From NCBI RefSeq assembly GCF_000382485.1, contig NZ_AORY01000014.1:62001-126000 (forward strand): a stretch of 64,000 nucleotides of DNA, read 5' to 3'. This document shows, piece after piece, positions 38,104 through 47,015 of the stretch (position 1 is its first letter; each line of letters begins with the position of its first letter). Made by a program: the position numbers and the translations under genes. The DNA comes from Sphingomonas sp. Mn802worker. Lineage in GTDB: Bacteria; Pseudomonadota; Alphaproteobacteria; Sphingomonadales; Sphingomonadaceae. The notes beneath the pieces are model-generated. The model was not told the origin of the DNA and searched no databases. It worked only from the letters and a program-made list of their open reading frames with translations.

Positions 38104-39816
38104 ATGTCAATGATCGACGCTCCCATCTGGCAGACCAGCTACCGCCACCCGACGCCTTGGACGACCGAGCTGCCGCCGATGTCGATGCCGGCGCTGTTCG
38201 ATGCCGCGGTCGAGCAACACGCCGTGCGCCCGATGATCGATTTCCTCGGTCGTCACTACAGCTATGCCGAGGTCGCCGACAGCGCACACCGCGTCGCCGC
38301 CGGGCTCGCCGCGCTCGGTTATGGCAAGGGCGACCGCGTCGGGTTGTTCCTGCCCAACGTGCCGCATTACGTCGCGGCCTATTACGGGGCGCTGCTGCTT
38401 GGCGCGACAGTGGTGAACTTCTCGCCGCTCTACACGGTCGATGAGCTGGTGCATCAGGTCGAGGATTCGGGCACGCGCGTGCTGTTCACGATCTCGGCCA
38501 GCGCGCTATTGCCGACCGCGCTCAAGGTGCTCGACCGCAGCGGGCTGGAGCGGCTGGTGGTCGGATCGGTCGCGGGTGCGCTGCCGCCGGCCAAGTCGCT
38601 CGTCTACCGCCTGTTCCGCGGCAAGGAGGTCACGAAGCGTCCCGATGACGCGCGCGTCACCGCCTTCTCCGCGCTGATCGACAATGACGGCAGTTTCGAC
38701 CGACCCGCGATCGATGCCGAGCGCGGTGTCGCGCTGATCCAGTACACCGGTGGCACGACCGGCGCGCCCAAGGGCGCGATGCTGACCCACGCGAACCTGT
38801 CCGCCAACGCGCGCCAGGTCGTTTCGCTCGACCCGCGCCGCGACGAGGTCGACCGCATCGTCGGCGCGCTGCCGCTGTTCCACGTCTTTGCCAACACCTG
38901 CGTGCTCAACCGCACCGTCGTGAACGGCGGCGAGATGGTGCTGCTGCCGCGGTTCGAGGCGGGGCAGGTGCTGGCTGCGATTACGCGGACGAAGGCGACC
39001 GCGCTGCCCGGCGTGCCGACGATGTACCAGGCGCTGCTCGACCATCCAAAGTTAGCCGCCACCGACTTCTCGTCGCTGCGCATGTGCATCTCGGGCGGTG
39101 CGCCGCTGCCCGCGGAGTTGCGTGACAGATGGCAGGCGGCGACCGGTGCGCGGCTGGTCGAAGGCTATGGGCTGTCGGAGAGTTCGGGCGTGCTGACGTG
39201 TAACCCGTATGAGGGCGAGCAGCGCCCGGGCACGATCGGCCAGCCCGTGCCCGGCACCCGGCTGCGCCTCGTCGACAAGGAGGACGCCACGAAAGAGGTT
39301 GCCGCCGGCGCGCCGGGTGAGATCGTCGCGCGCGGGCCGCAGGTGATGGCGGGCTATTGGAACCGCCCCGATGCCGCCGCCGACGCGTTCGTCACGCTGG
39401 ACGGGGAGCAGTGGTTGCGTACCGGCGATGTCGGCGTGATCGACGGCGACGGCTTCGTCGCGGTGGTCGACCGGTTGAAGGACATGATCTCGGTCGGCGG
39501 CTTCAAGGTGTTTCCGAGCCAGATCGAGGAAATCCTCTACCACCATCCTGCGATCAAGGAGGCGTTGGTGGTCGGCATTCCCGACGCCTATCGCGGCGAG
39601 GTGCCACGCGCCTATGTGACGCTGAACGACGCGTCTGACCCGGCGACCGCGACCGACCCGGACGCGCTGCTCGCCTGGCTCAACCCGCAACTCGGCAAGC
39701 ACGAACGCGTCGACCGCGTGGTGGTGCGCGACACGCTGCCGAAGACGATGATCGGCAAGCTCAGCCGCAAGGACCTGCTGGCGCAGGTCGCCGCCGAGGC
39801 CGGCACCGCATCGTGA
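38104..39816 (+). CDS. Long-chain fatty acid-CoA ligase (AMP-binding)
   Basis: 570 residues from ATG 38104; a TTG at 38074 and an ATG at 38110 are alternative starts. The adenylation motif is 'IQYTGGTTGAPKGAMLTHAN' (about residue 213). Further motifs are 'EGYGLSESSGVLTCNP', the ATP-binding 'RTGDVGVIDGDGFVAVVDR', the hinge 'KDMISVGGFKVFPSQIEEIL' and the C-terminal catalytic Lys in 'LPKTMIGKLSRKDL'. It activates fatty acids to acyl-CoA for beta-oxidation or lipid synthesis at the inner face of the membrane. Chain-length preference cannot be read from the sequence. Confidence 0.93.
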   Translation: MSMIDAPIWQTSYRHPTPWTTELPPMSMPALFDAAVEQHAVRPMIDFLGRHYSYAEVADSAHRVAAGLAALGYGKGDRVGLFLPNVPHYVAAYYGALLLGATVVNFSPLYTVDELVHQVEDSGTRVLFTISASALLPTALKVLDRSGLERLVVGSVAGALPPAKSLVYRLFRGKEVTKRPDDARVTAFSALIDNDGSFDRPAIDAERGVALIQYTGGTTGAPKGAMLTHANLSANARQVVSLDPRRDEVDRIVGALPLFHVFANTCVLNRTVVNGGEMVLLPRFEAGQVLAAITRTKATALPGVPTMYQALLDHPKLAATDFSSLRMCISGGAPLPAELRDRWQAATGARLVEGYGLSESSGVLTCNPYEGEQRPGTIGQPVPGTRLRLVDKEDATKEVAAGAPGEIVARGPQVMAGYWNRPDAAADAFVTLDGEQWLRTGDVGVIDGDGFVAVVDRLKDMISVGGFKVFPSQIEEILYHHPAIKEALVVGIPDAYRGEVPRAYVTLNDASDPATATDPDALLAWLNPQLGKHERVDRVVVRDTLPKTMIGKLSRKDLLAQVAAEAGTAS

Positions 39817-39825
39817 CGGCGATCC

Positions 39826-39854
39826 TTGACCATCATCCCTGCGCTGCCGCATAG
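39826..39854 (+). promoter_or_regulatory. Candidate promoter of xseB, possibly giving a leaderless transcript
   Basis: TTGACC (39826-39831), a 17-base spacer and GCATAG (39849-39854) lie just after the acyl-CoA ligase stop. A start point 7 bases after the -10 would fall at the xseB ATG (39862), which also lacks a recognisable SD. Motif-based prediction. Confidence 0.4.
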
Positions 39855-39861
39855 CCCGCGC

Positions 39862-40101
39862 ATGGATCAGGCGATCGAGAACCTGTCGTTCGAGGAAGCG
39901 ATGCGCGAGCTGGAAGGCATCGTCGGCAAGCTTGAATCCGGCGACACCCCGCTGGAGGATGCGATCCGGCTGTATGAGCGCGGCAGCGCGCTGCGGCAGC
40001 GCTGCGCCGACCGGCTCGACGCGGCACAGGCGCGGATCGAGGCGATCCGGGTCGGCGCCGACGGCAAGCCCGCGGGCGTGCACGCCTTCAACGCCGGATG
40101 A
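39862..40101 (+). CDS. xseB: Exodeoxyribonuclease VII small subunit
   Basis: 79 residues, normal length for XseB. It contains 'LSFEEAMRELEGIVGKLESG' and 'PLEDAIRLYERGSALRQRC', the family's two-helix signature. Several XseB copies bind one XseA (at 8244-9686) to make the single-strand-specific nuclease. The ATG at 39862 starts the conserved sequence. Its stop overlaps the ispA start by four bases (ATGA), an old and widespread gene pairing. Confidence 0.95.
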   Translation: MDQAIENLSFEEAMRELEGIVGKLESGDTPLEDAIRLYERGSALRQRCADRLDAAQARIEAIRVGADGKPAGVHAFNAG

Positions 40102-41012
40102 GCTCCGCGCCCGTCCAGCCGGCCGCACCCAGCCTCGCCGACGCGCTGGTCGAGGTGCAGGCCGAGATCGACCGCCGCTTCGACGCACTGCTCGCCGTTC
40201 CCGACGATGCACGCGCGCGGCTGTACCAGGCGATGCGCCACGCCGCGATCGGCGGCGGCAAGCGGTTGCGCCCGCTGCTGGTGTTCGCGACCGCGCGATT
40301 GTTCGACGTCGATCACGATCACGCCGGCCGCGCGGCGACCGCACTGGAGGCGATCCACGCCTATTCACTCGTCCACGACGATCTGCCAGCGATGGACAAC
40401 GACGACCTGCGCCACGGCAAGGCGACCGTGCACAAGGCGTATGACGAGGCGACCGCGATCCTGGCGGGCGACTGCCTCCACGCGCTTGCGTTCGAGCTGC
40501 TGGCCGATCCTGCGACCCACCCCGACGCAGGCGTGCGCGCCGAACTGATCGCCGATCTCGCGCGGGCGTCCGGCCCCGCGGGCATGGCGGGCGGGCAGAT
40601 GATGGACTTGGTCGCGGAAGGGACAACGTTCGACCTCGGCACCGTCACACGCTTGCAGCAGCTGAAGACCGGTGCGCTCATCTGCGCCGCGGTTGAGGCG
40701 GGCGCGATCCTCGGCCGCGTGGCGCCCGAACAGCGCACGTCGCTGCGCGGTTACGCGCACGACCTGGGGCTCGCGTTCCAGATCGTCGACGATTTGATGG
40801 ACGTTGAGGGTGACGAGGAACTCGCGGGCAAGAAACTGCGCAAGGACGAGGCCGCGGGCAAGGAGACGTTCGTCTCGCTGCTCGGCATCGAACGCGCGCG
40901 CGAACAGTCGCGGATGTTGGTCGACCAGGCGATCGACCATCTGGCGCGCTACGGCGCGGAGGCCGACCTGCTGCGCCAGATCGCACGCTTCGTCGTCGAG
41001 CGGGATCGTTGA
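40098..41012 (+). CDS. ispA: Polyprenyl (farnesyl-type) diphosphate synthase
   Basis: 304 residues. Chain-elongation motifs are present: 'GGGKRLRPLLVFATARLF', the first Asp-rich motif 'VHDDLPAMDNDDLRHGK' (about residues 94-102, DDx4D type) and the second, DDLMD (231-235), in 'LAFQIVDDLMDVEGD'. It condenses IPP with allylic diphosphates to farnesyl or geranylgeranyl diphosphate for quinones, carotenoids and undecaprenyl carriers. The usual run of Asp has one Asn (MDND). It overlaps xseB by 4 bases and coaD follows after 2 bases, which implies one operon. Confidence 0.93.
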   Translation: MSSAPVQPAAPSLADALVEVQAEIDRRFDALLAVPDDARARLYQAMRHAAIGGGKRLRPLLVFATARLFDVDHDHAGRAATALEAIHAYSLVHDDLPAMDNDDLRHGKATVHKAYDEATAILAGDCLHALAFELLADPATHPDAGVRAELIADLARASGPAGMAGGQMMDLVAEGTTFDLGTVTRLQQLKTGALICAAVEAGAILGRVAPEQRTSLRGYAHDLGLAFQIVDDLMDVEGDEELAGKKLRKDEAAGKETFVSLLGIERAREQSRMLVDQAIDHLARYGAEADLLRQIARFVVERDR

Positions 41013-41014
41013 GC

Positions 41015-41539
41015 ATGACTGATACGAGCGCAGCCGCCCCGCGCATCGGCGTCTACCCCGGCACCTTCGATCCGATAACACTCGGCCACATGGACATCAT
41101 CCGCCGCGGGGCGAAGCTGGTCGACCGGCTGGTGATCGGGGTTACCACCAACCCGTCGAAGTCGCCGATGTTCTCGCTTTCTGAACGCATGGCGATGGTC
41201 GAGCGCGAGGTGGCCGGGATCGCGGGCGATATCCGCGTCGTGCAGTTCGACGCGCTGCTGATGAACTTCGCCGAGCGTGAGCGCGCCAGCGTCATCGTCC
41301 GCGGCCTGCGCGCGGTTGCCGACTTCGAATATGAATACCAGATGGCGGGCATGAACCAGAAGCTCAATGACCGGATCGAGACGGTCTTCCTGATGGCCGA
41401 CGTCGCGCTGCAACCGATCGCATCGAAGCTGGTCAAGGAGATTGCGATCTTTGGCGGCGACATCCGCAAGTTCGTGACGCCATGTGTGCGCGAGGAAGTG
41501 GTCGCCCGCGTCGAGGTGGTCGGCCGCCGCGGCAGCTGA
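41015..41539 (+). CDS. coaD: Pantetheine-phosphate adenylyltransferase
   Basis: 174 residues from ATG 41015; a TTG two codons earlier is possible. It has 'IGVYPGTFDPITLGHMDII' with the nucleotidyltransferase TxGH site, 'SERMAMVEREV', 'VIVRGLRAVADFEYEYQMA' and a 'SKLVKEIAIFGGDIRKFV' C-terminal segment with the ATP-contacting Ser. It catalyses the fourth step of coenzyme A synthesis (phosphopantetheine to dephospho-CoA). Third gene of the xseB-ispA-coaD run. Confidence 0.97.
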   Translation: MTDTSAAAPRIGVYPGTFDPITLGHMDIIRRGAKLVDRLVIGVTTNPSKSPMFSLSERMAMVEREVAGIAGDIRVVQFDALLMNFAERERASVIVRGLRAVADFEYEYQMAGMNQKLNDRIETVFLMADVALQPIASKLVKEIAIFGGDIRKFVTPCVREEVVARVEVVGRRGS

Positions 41540-41659
41540 CGCTCGTCAGCGCCAAGCCTGCGCGCCCTTCGGTTTGGCAAGCCCGCGCGCCATTCAGTTT
41601 GGCGCAAGCCGCGAATTGCTTTAGGTGAACGCCGTCCCTGTCATCACCGTGTAGGCCCG

Positions 41660-42361
41660 ATGCGCTTTCTTGCCGCTTTCCTGTCGCTGATCCTGTCGTT
41701 CGTCGCGCTGCCTGCGTTGGCGCAGGCGCCCCAACCCGGTGCTGCTGCCCCGGCACAGCCATTGCCGACGACTGACCTTGCCAACGTCTGGCTGCTCGAC
41801 CTGTCGACCGGCGGGCGTGTCGCGATCCTGCTGCGCCCCGATGTCGCGCCCAAGATGGTGGAGCGGATCAAGACGTTGACGCGCCAGCATTTCTACGACG
41901 GGTTGATCTTCCACCGCGTAATCGATGGCTTCATGGCGCAGGGCGGCGACCCGAAGGGTGATGGCACCGGCGGATCGCAGCTGCCCGACGTGCCGGCGGA
42001 GTTCAATTACCTGCCGCACGTGCGCGGCGCGGTGGCGGCAGCGCGGGCGGAGAAGGAAGACAGCGCGAACAGCCAGTTCTATATCGTCTTCCAGCCGCGC
42101 CTTCAGCTCGACAAGAAGTACACCGTATTCGGTCGCGTGATGACGGGCATGAACTACGTCGACACGATTGAGCGCGGCGAGCCGCCGGCGAACCCGTCGC
42201 GCATCCTCCACGCCTATATCGCCAGCGACAATCCGCCCGCCTATCAGGCCGCGCCCGCGCAGGCGGTGATCCCGGCCGCACTCGGCGACGTGACGCTGCC
42301 CGGAGCGAAGCCGGCGAAGCCGATGCCGGCGCCTGTGAAGAAGCGCAGCCCGCGCCGCTGA
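41660..42361 (+). CDS. Exported cyclophilin-type peptidyl-prolyl isomerase
   Basis: 233 residues. The signal peptide ends LPALAQA (about residue 22). The cyclophilin domain carries the catalytic '[20 protein letters not shown]' and '[20 protein letters not shown]', followed by '[15 protein letters not shown]'. The C-terminus is a Pro/Lys-rich tail ([17 protein letters not shown]). It speeds proline isomerisation in the periplasm, perhaps for outer-membrane protein folding. It sits between coaD and queA, as in several alphaproteobacteria. Confidence 0.92.
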   Translation: MRFLAAFLSLILSFVALPALAQAPQPGAAAPAQPLPTTDLANVWLLDLSTGGRVAILLRPDVAPKMVERIKTLTRQHFYDGLIFHRVIDGFMAQGGDPKGDGTGGSQLPDVPAEFNYLPHVRGAVAAARAEKEDSANSQFYIVFQPRLQLDKKYTVFGRVMTGMNYVDTIERGEPPANPSRILHAYIASDNPPAYQAAPAQAVIPAALGDVTLPGAKPAKPMPAPVKKRSPRR

Positions 42362-42389
42362 CGCCTGCTCTGGTATTCGGGGTAAGCGC

Positions 42390-43427
42390 GTGAACGTCGA
42401 CCTGTTCGATTTCGATCTGCCGGCCGAGCGGATCGCGCTGCGCCCCGCTGCGCCGCGAGACGCCGCACGGATGCTGGTGGTCGACGGTGCCGGGCTGCAC
42501 GACCGCATCGTGTCCGACCTGCCGGTGCAACTGCGCGCGGGCGACCTGCTCGTCTTCAACGACACGCGCGTGATCCCGGCGCAGCTCGAGGGGACGCGCG
42601 GGCAGGCGCGCATCGGCGCGACGCTCCACAAGCGCGAGGGGTTGAGGCGCTGGCGTGCGTTCGTGCGCAACGCCAAGCGGCTGCGCGATGGCGACGTGAT
42701 CGACTTCGGCCACGGCGTGTCCGCTACCGCAGGCGCGCGCGAGGAGGACGGCAGCCTCGCGCTCGACTTCCACGGCGACGAGCCGGTCGAGCTGCTGCTC
42801 GAGCGCGCCGGGCAGATGCCGCTCCCCCCCTATATTGCGGGCAAGCGCGCCACCGACGCGCGCGACGCCGAGGATTACCAGACGATGTTCGCGCGGCAGG
42901 CGGGCGCGGTCGCCGCGCCGACCGCGGCGCTGCACTTCACGCCCGATCTGCTCGCGCGGGCAGAGGCGGCGGGGATCGCGCACGCGACGCTGACGCTTCA
43001 TGTCGGCGCGGGCACGTTCCTGCCGGTCAAGGCGGGCGACACCGACGACCACCGCATGCACGCCGAATGGGGCCGGATCGACGCCGCAACCGCCGATCGG
43101 CTGAACGAGGTACGCGCGCGCAGCGGGCGCGTGATCGCGGTCGGCACCACCTCGCTCCGCCTGATCGAGAGCGCGGCGGATGCGGACGGCACGATCCGCG
43201 CATTCGAAGGCGACACGTCGATCTTCATCACGCCCGGCTATCGCTTCCGCGGCATCGACGGGTTGATGACCAACTTCCACCTGCCGCGCTCGACCCTGTT
43301 CATGCTCGTGTCAGCGCTGATGGGACGGGAGCGGATGCAGGCGGCCTACGCGCACGCGATCGCGTACGGCTATCGCTTCTATTCCTACGGCGACGCATCG
43401 TTGTTGTTGCCGGAGGTCGCCGCATGA
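42390..43427 (+). CDS. queA: S-adenosylmethionine:tRNA ribosyltransferase-isomerase
   Basis: 345 residues, GTG start ([20 protein letters not shown]). Signatures include '[17 protein letters not shown]', '[20 protein letters not shown]', '[20 protein letters not shown]' and '[20 protein letters not shown]'. It transfers and isomerises ribose from SAM onto preQ1-tRNA to form epoxyqueuosine. The stop overlaps the start of an EF-hand gene by 4 bases, which in turn overlaps tgt, so queA and tgt belong to one coupled operon. Confidence 0.97.
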   Translation: MNVDLFDFDLPAERIALRPAAPRDAARMLVVDGAGLHDRIVSDLPVQLRAGDLLVFNDTRVIPAQLEGTRGQARIGATLHKREGLRRWRAFVRNAKRLRDGDVIDFGHGVSATAGAREEDGSLALDFHGDEPVELLLERAGQMPLPPYIAGKRATDARDAEDYQTMFARQAGAVAAPTAALHFTPDLLARAEAAGIAHATLTLHVGAGTFLPVKAGDTDDHRMHAEWGRIDAATADRLNEVRARSGRVIAVGTTSLRLIESAADADGTIRAFEGDTSIFITPGYRFRGIDGLMTNFHLPRSTLFMLVSALMGRERMQAAYAHAIAYGYRFYSYGDASLLLPEVAA

Positions 43428-43939
43428 TCGCGGCGCTGCTCGCGCTGGCGTTACAAGCGCCCGAGGCGGGCGACGTCGTCGTCCGCGCGCCGCTGCCCGG
43501 CACGCCGCAGACGCCCGCGACGATGGTGGTCGAGCCGGTGGCGATGATGATCGCGACTTTCGACACCGACGGCGACGGCTTCGTCGACCGGGCAGAGCTT
43601 CAGGCGGGCGTGCAGCATTCGTTCGAGGTGATCGACACCGCAAAGACGGGCTACCTGCGCTACATCGCCTTCGCCGACTGGGCCGAGCGCTGGCTCGGCG
43701 ACCGCAACGCGCTGCCAAGCCCGTTCGAGGTCGATCGAAATCAGGACGATCAGATCTCGCTCGACGAGTTGCAGGACCATTTCTCGCGGCTGTTCGCGCG
43801 CTACGACAAGAACGGCGATCACCGGATCAGCCGCGCCGAACTGGTCACATATCGCACGGGACCGATCGACGCCAAGGGGCCGACTGCCGGACGACCGATG
43901 CCCAAACCCGCGCCTCCGCCTGAAAAGAAGCGCCGGTGA
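43424..43939 (+). CDS. EF-hand calcium-binding protein, probably exported
   Basis: 171 residues. A short hydrophobic N-terminus ([16 protein letters not shown]) may be a signal peptide. It has three good EF-hand loops: residues 47-58 ([12 protein letters not shown]), 104-115 ([12 protein letters not shown]) and 128-139 ([12 protein letters not shown]), plus a degenerate fourth at 71-82. The C-terminus is Pro/Lys-rich. It should bind Ca2+; no enzyme domain is seen. It overlaps both queA and tgt by 4 bases, so it is cotranslated with queuosine genes although nothing in it suggests tRNA modification. Confidence 0.85.
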   Translation: MIAALLALALQAPEAGDVVVRAPLPGTPQTPATMVVEPVAMMIATFDTDGDGFVDRAELQAGVQHSFEVIDTAKTGYLRYIAFADWAERWLGDRNALPSPFEVDRNQDDQISLDELQDHFSRLFARYDKNGDHRISRAELVTYRTGPIDAKGPTAGRPMPKPAPPPEKKRR

Positions 43940-45084
43940 CCCGCTTCGCCTTCACGATCGCCGCGAACGACGGACGCGCCCGCACCGGCGAGATCGCAAT
44001 GGAGCGCGGCGTCATCCGCACGCCCGCGTTCATGCCGGTCGGCACCGCTGCGACGGTCAAGGCGATGAAGCCCGCCGATGTGCGCGCGGCGGGCGCCGAC
44101 ATCATCCTCGGCAATACCTACCATCTGATGCTGCGCCCGGGCGCCGAGCGCGTCGCGCGGCTGGGCGGGTTGCACGCCTTCATGGCGTGGGATCGACCGA
44201 TCCTGACCGACTCGGGCGGCTATCAGGTGATGAGCCTGTCCGAGCTGACCAAGCGCTCGGAGGAGGGCGTCGCGTTCCGCTCGCATCTCGACGGATCGCG
44301 CCACCTCATCACGCCCGAGCGCTCGATCGAGATCCAGCGTCTGCTCGGCAGCAACATCACGATGGCGTTCGACGAACTGGTGCCGACGACCTCGACGCGC
44401 GAGGTGCAGGCTGCGGCAATGGAGCGGTCGATGCGCTGGGCGAAGCGCAGCCGTGACGCATTTGATGGGCGCGACGGCGCCGGCGGCGAGGCGCACGCCA
44501 AGCATAACGCGATCTTCGGCATCCAGCAGGGCGCGCTTGACGAGGGGCTCCGCCGCGCTTCCGCCGACGCGCTGGTCGACATCGGCTTCGACGGCTACGC
44601 CATCGGTGGTTTGGCGGTGGGTGAGGGGCAGGAGGCGATGTTCGCCTGCCTCGACTACGCGCCCGCGCAATTGCCCGCCGATCGTCCGCGCTACCTGATG
44701 GGGGTGGGCAAGCCTGACGACATCGTCGGCGCGGTTGAGCGCGGGGTCGACATGTTCGATTGCGTGCTTCCCACGCGCTCTGGCCGCACCGGGCAGGCGT
44801 TTACGCGCACCGGGCCGCTCAACATTCGCAACGCGCGCTTCGCCGAGGATCAGGGACCGCTCGACCCGACTTGCGCGTGCCCTGTCTGTGCCACGTGGAG
44901 CCGCGCCTATCTGCACCATCTGGTGCGTGCGGGCGAAATGCTTGGCGCGATGTTGATGACCGAGCATAACATCTTCTTCTATCAGGCGCTGATGGCCGAT
45001 CTGCGCGCCGCGATCGCTGCGGGCACGCTCTCGGACTTTGCGGGCGATTTCCGCGCGCGCTACGGCCGCGGCAAGGGAGAATGA
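43936..45084 (+). CDS. tgt: tRNA-guanine transglycosylase
   Basis: 382 residues with a GTG start in a GTGA overlap. Catalytic and binding motifs are '[20 protein letters not shown]', '[18 protein letters not shown]', '[20 protein letters not shown]' and '[19 protein letters not shown]', with zinc ligands in CACPVC and the downstream His of '[14 protein letters not shown]'. It replaces guanine 34 by preQ1 in tRNAs with GUN anticodons, the step before QueA. It ends the queA-EF-hand-tgt unit. Confidence 0.97.
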   Translation: MTRFAFTIAANDGRARTGEIAMERGVIRTPAFMPVGTAATVKAMKPADVRAAGADIILGNTYHLMLRPGAERVARLGGLHAFMAWDRPILTDSGGYQVMSLSELTKRSEEGVAFRSHLDGSRHLITPERSIEIQRLLGSNITMAFDELVPTTSTREVQAAAMERSMRWAKRSRDAFDGRDGAGGEAHAKHNAIFGIQQGALDEGLRRASADALVDIGFDGYAIGGLAVGEGQEAMFACLDYAPAQLPADRPRYLMGVGKPDDIVGAVERGVDMFDCVLPTRSGRTGQAFTRTGPLNIRNARFAEDQGPLDPTCACPVCATWSRAYLHHLVRAGEMLGAMLMTEHNIFFYQALMADLRAAIAAGTLSDFAGDFRARYGRGKGE

Positions 45085-45086
45085 CG

Positions 45087-45275
45087 ATGAGCGACGAGCC
45101 GAACGAGATCCTCGAAGCCGCCAAGGCCGCAAAGGCGCACAAGGACGCCGGCGCCGATAAGGCGAAGGCGAGCGATAAGGCGCGCCGCTGGCAGCTTGGC
45201 AGCATCGTCGGGGTCGGCATCGGCTCGGCCGCGGTCGCCGCTGCATTGCTGTTCGCCAACGGCAAGAAGCGCTGA
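45087..45275 (+). CDS. Small single-helix membrane protein
   Basis: 62 residues from ATG 45087, chosen because AAGGGAGA lies 7 bases upstream; the ATG at 45081, overlapping the tgt stop, is too close to it. The N-terminal half is charged and Ala/Lys-rich (AAKAAKAHKDAGADKAKASD). Residues ~37-57 are one hydrophobic helix and the end is GKKR. No family recognised. It may be a small inner-membrane protein translated with tgt. Confidence 0.6.
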   Translation: MSDEPNEILEAAKAAKAHKDAGADKAKASDKARRWQLGSIVGVGIGSAAVAAALLFANGKKR

Positions 45276-45389
45276 CCATCCGCGACCCTGGCCGCGCGCC
45301 GCTAGCGGTTCGGCAAGGATTGCTGCGCTAAGGCGTGCATTGCCCTGCGGGACTGCAGGTCATGGCACGGAGCAGGCGCGATCATCGGC

Positions 45390-46499
45390 ATGGCGAGGCG
45401 AACGGGACCGGGTACCGCTTTGGTGCGGTTGCGTCAGGTGCGCGTGTCGTGGGCGATCGTCGCGGCGCTCGTCATCCTGCTCGCCTCCGCGCTGGCGGTG
45501 CAGGGCATGCTGCGTGTCGTGGGGGAGGGGCTGACCCGGCGGGGAGGGGCCGTCATCAGCGTGCCGGTCCCCGGTCGCGCCCAATCGTCGGCCGGTCGCG
45601 CACAAGCCGCCGCCGACCCGGTCTACGCCTCTCCCGCTGCCGGCGCGACCGGAACGATCGCGCTGCCGCCCGTGCCGCTCGCCTTTGCGCGATTATCCGC
45701 CAACAACGGCTCGGTGGTCGCCGCACGACCATTCTCCACTGTGGCAGCAACTGCGGTCGATCGCGGCCGCGCGCTCGAATGCCTGACCGCGGCGATCTAT
45801 TACGAGGCAGCGTCGGAGCCCGATGACGGCCAGCGTGCGGTCGCGCAGGTGATCCTCAACCGTGCGCGCCACCCCGCCTTTCCCGCCACGGTCTGCGGCG
45901 TGGTCTATCAGGGGTCGGAGCGGCGTTCGTGCCAGTTCAGCTTCGCCTGCGACGGCGCAATGGCGCGGGTGCCGTCGCCGTCCGGCTGGGCACGGGCGGC
46001 GCGCGTCGCGGCGGCGGCACTTGGCGGCTACGTCTTCGCGCCCGTGGGGCTCGCGACCCATTATCACACCTATGCGGTCACCCCGGCGTGGAACCGCACG
46101 CTGGTGATGACCGACGCGGTCGGCGCGCACTTCTTCCATCGCTGGAAAGGATTTTGGGGCACCGCCGGCGCGTTCGTCCAGCGCTACGTGGGCCATGAGC
46201 CGGTACCAGGTCCGCACCACATGGTCGATCCGATGATCCCGACGCCGATCGTCGCCGCAAGTCAGGCGATCGTCGCACCCGCACCCACGAGCGGAGTGAC
46301 GGCTCCGATACCGACTGCCACGCCGACGCGCGCCCCCGCCGCTGACCGCAAGATTACGCCGGCGACCGACATGCAGCCACGTCACGCGAACAGCGGCGAT
46401 GCCATTGCACCGCCGCCATCTGTTGCCGCACCGAAGCCCAACCTGCCCGAGTCGCAGGTGCTCGATCGCTGGAAGGACTCGGGCAAGCCGCTCAGATAA
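45390..46499 (+). CDS. SleB/CwlJ-type cell wall hydrolase
   Basis: 369 residues. An N-terminal membrane helix (about 20-42) serves as signal anchor. The hydrolase_2 domain spans about 125-240, with 'ECLTAAIYYEAASEPDDGQR', 'AVAQVILNRARHPAFPATVC' and 'CQFSFACDG', in which the Glu of YYEA is the probable catalytic residue. The C-terminal third is Pro/Thr-rich and likely disordered. It is predicted to cut peptidoglycan in the periplasm. In spore formers the family acts in germination; in alphaproteobacteria it serves wall remodelling. Confidence 0.88.
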   Translation: MARRTGPGTALVRLRQVRVSWAIVAALVILLASALAVQGMLRVVGEGLTRRGGAVISVPVPGRAQSSAGRAQAAADPVYASPAAGATGTIALPPVPLAFARLSANNGSVVAARPFSTVAATAVDRGRALECLTAAIYYEAASEPDDGQRAVAQVILNRARHPAFPATVCGVVYQGSERRSCQFSFACDGAMARVPSPSGWARAARVAAAALGGYVFAPVGLATHYHTYAVTPAWNRTLVMTDAVGAHFFHRWKGFWGTAGAFVQRYVGHEPVPGPHHMVDPMIPTPIVAASQAIVAPAPTSGVTAPIPTATPTRAPAADRKITPATDMQPRHANSGDAIAPPPSVAAPKPNLPESQVLDRWKDSGKPLR

Positions 46500-46505
46500 C
46501 GTGCT

Positions 46506-46919
46506 TCAACGGCAGCGCACGTTGTTCCTGTCGACCGACTGACCCAGCGCCGCGCCACCCGCACCGCCGAGCAGCGCGCCGAGTAGGCCCGACCCGCCCG
46601 GCGCGATCGCTGAGCCGAGCACGCCGCCCGCCAAACCGCCCACGATCAACCCGGTCGTGCCATCGTTGCGGCGGCAGTAATAACGTCCGTCACGCCCGGC
46701 ATATACGCGGTCGCGGCGGCTCAGCCGACGCTCGCGGTAGCTCGGATCGTCGCGGTAATAACGATCGGCGTAATAGCCGTTATACGCCGGATCGGGCCGG
46801 TTGTAATCGTACGCGCCATAGCCGTTATAGCCGGCGTAGCGCGGGCCGGGGCCGTAATCGCCTGCGCAACCCGCCACCAGCATTGCGGCGCCGAGCGCCA
46901 TCACCGTCATCTTCATCAT
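46506..46919 (-). CDS. Glycine-zipper lipoprotein
   Basis: 137 residues from ATG 46919 (a second ATG follows at once and sits at better SD spacing). The lipobox is LVAGC (about Cys18). A Tyr/Asn/Arg-rich segment (about 20-80) is followed by a glycine zipper 'GLIVGGLAGGVLGSAIAPGG' and 'LLGALLGGAGGAALGQ', as in outer-membrane proteins of the SlyB/PcP type. It is probably an outer-membrane structural or stress lipoprotein. The strong SD AAGGAGG can be paired in a hairpin (see 46919-46950). Confidence 0.82.
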   Translation of the reverse strand: MMKMTVMALGAAMLVAGCAGDYGPGPRYAGYNGYGAYDYNRPDPAYNGYYADRYYRDDPSYRERRLSRRDRVYAGRDGRYYCRRNDGTTGLIVGGLAGGVLGSAIAPGGSGLLGALLGGAGGAALGQSVDRNNVRCR

Positions 46920-46950
46920 CCGCCTCCTTGAACCAAGTGACGGAGGCGAA
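46919..46950 (-). promoter_or_regulatory. 5'-UTR hairpin able to hide the SD of the glycine-zipper gene
   Basis: On the minus-strand RNA, UUCGCCUCC (46950-46942) can pair with GGAGGCGGA (46927-46919) in a 9-bp stem with one G-U pair and a 14-base loop. The second arm contains the GGAGG of the SD and the first A of the start codon. Such a stem would block initiation until melted or unwound. Structure inferred by hand. Confidence 0.5.
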
Positions 46951-47015
46951 ATGAACGACCTGGGCGACGGGTTGCATTTTACGCGATGAGCAAAGTCTGC
47001 ATCCCTGCCGCCCGT

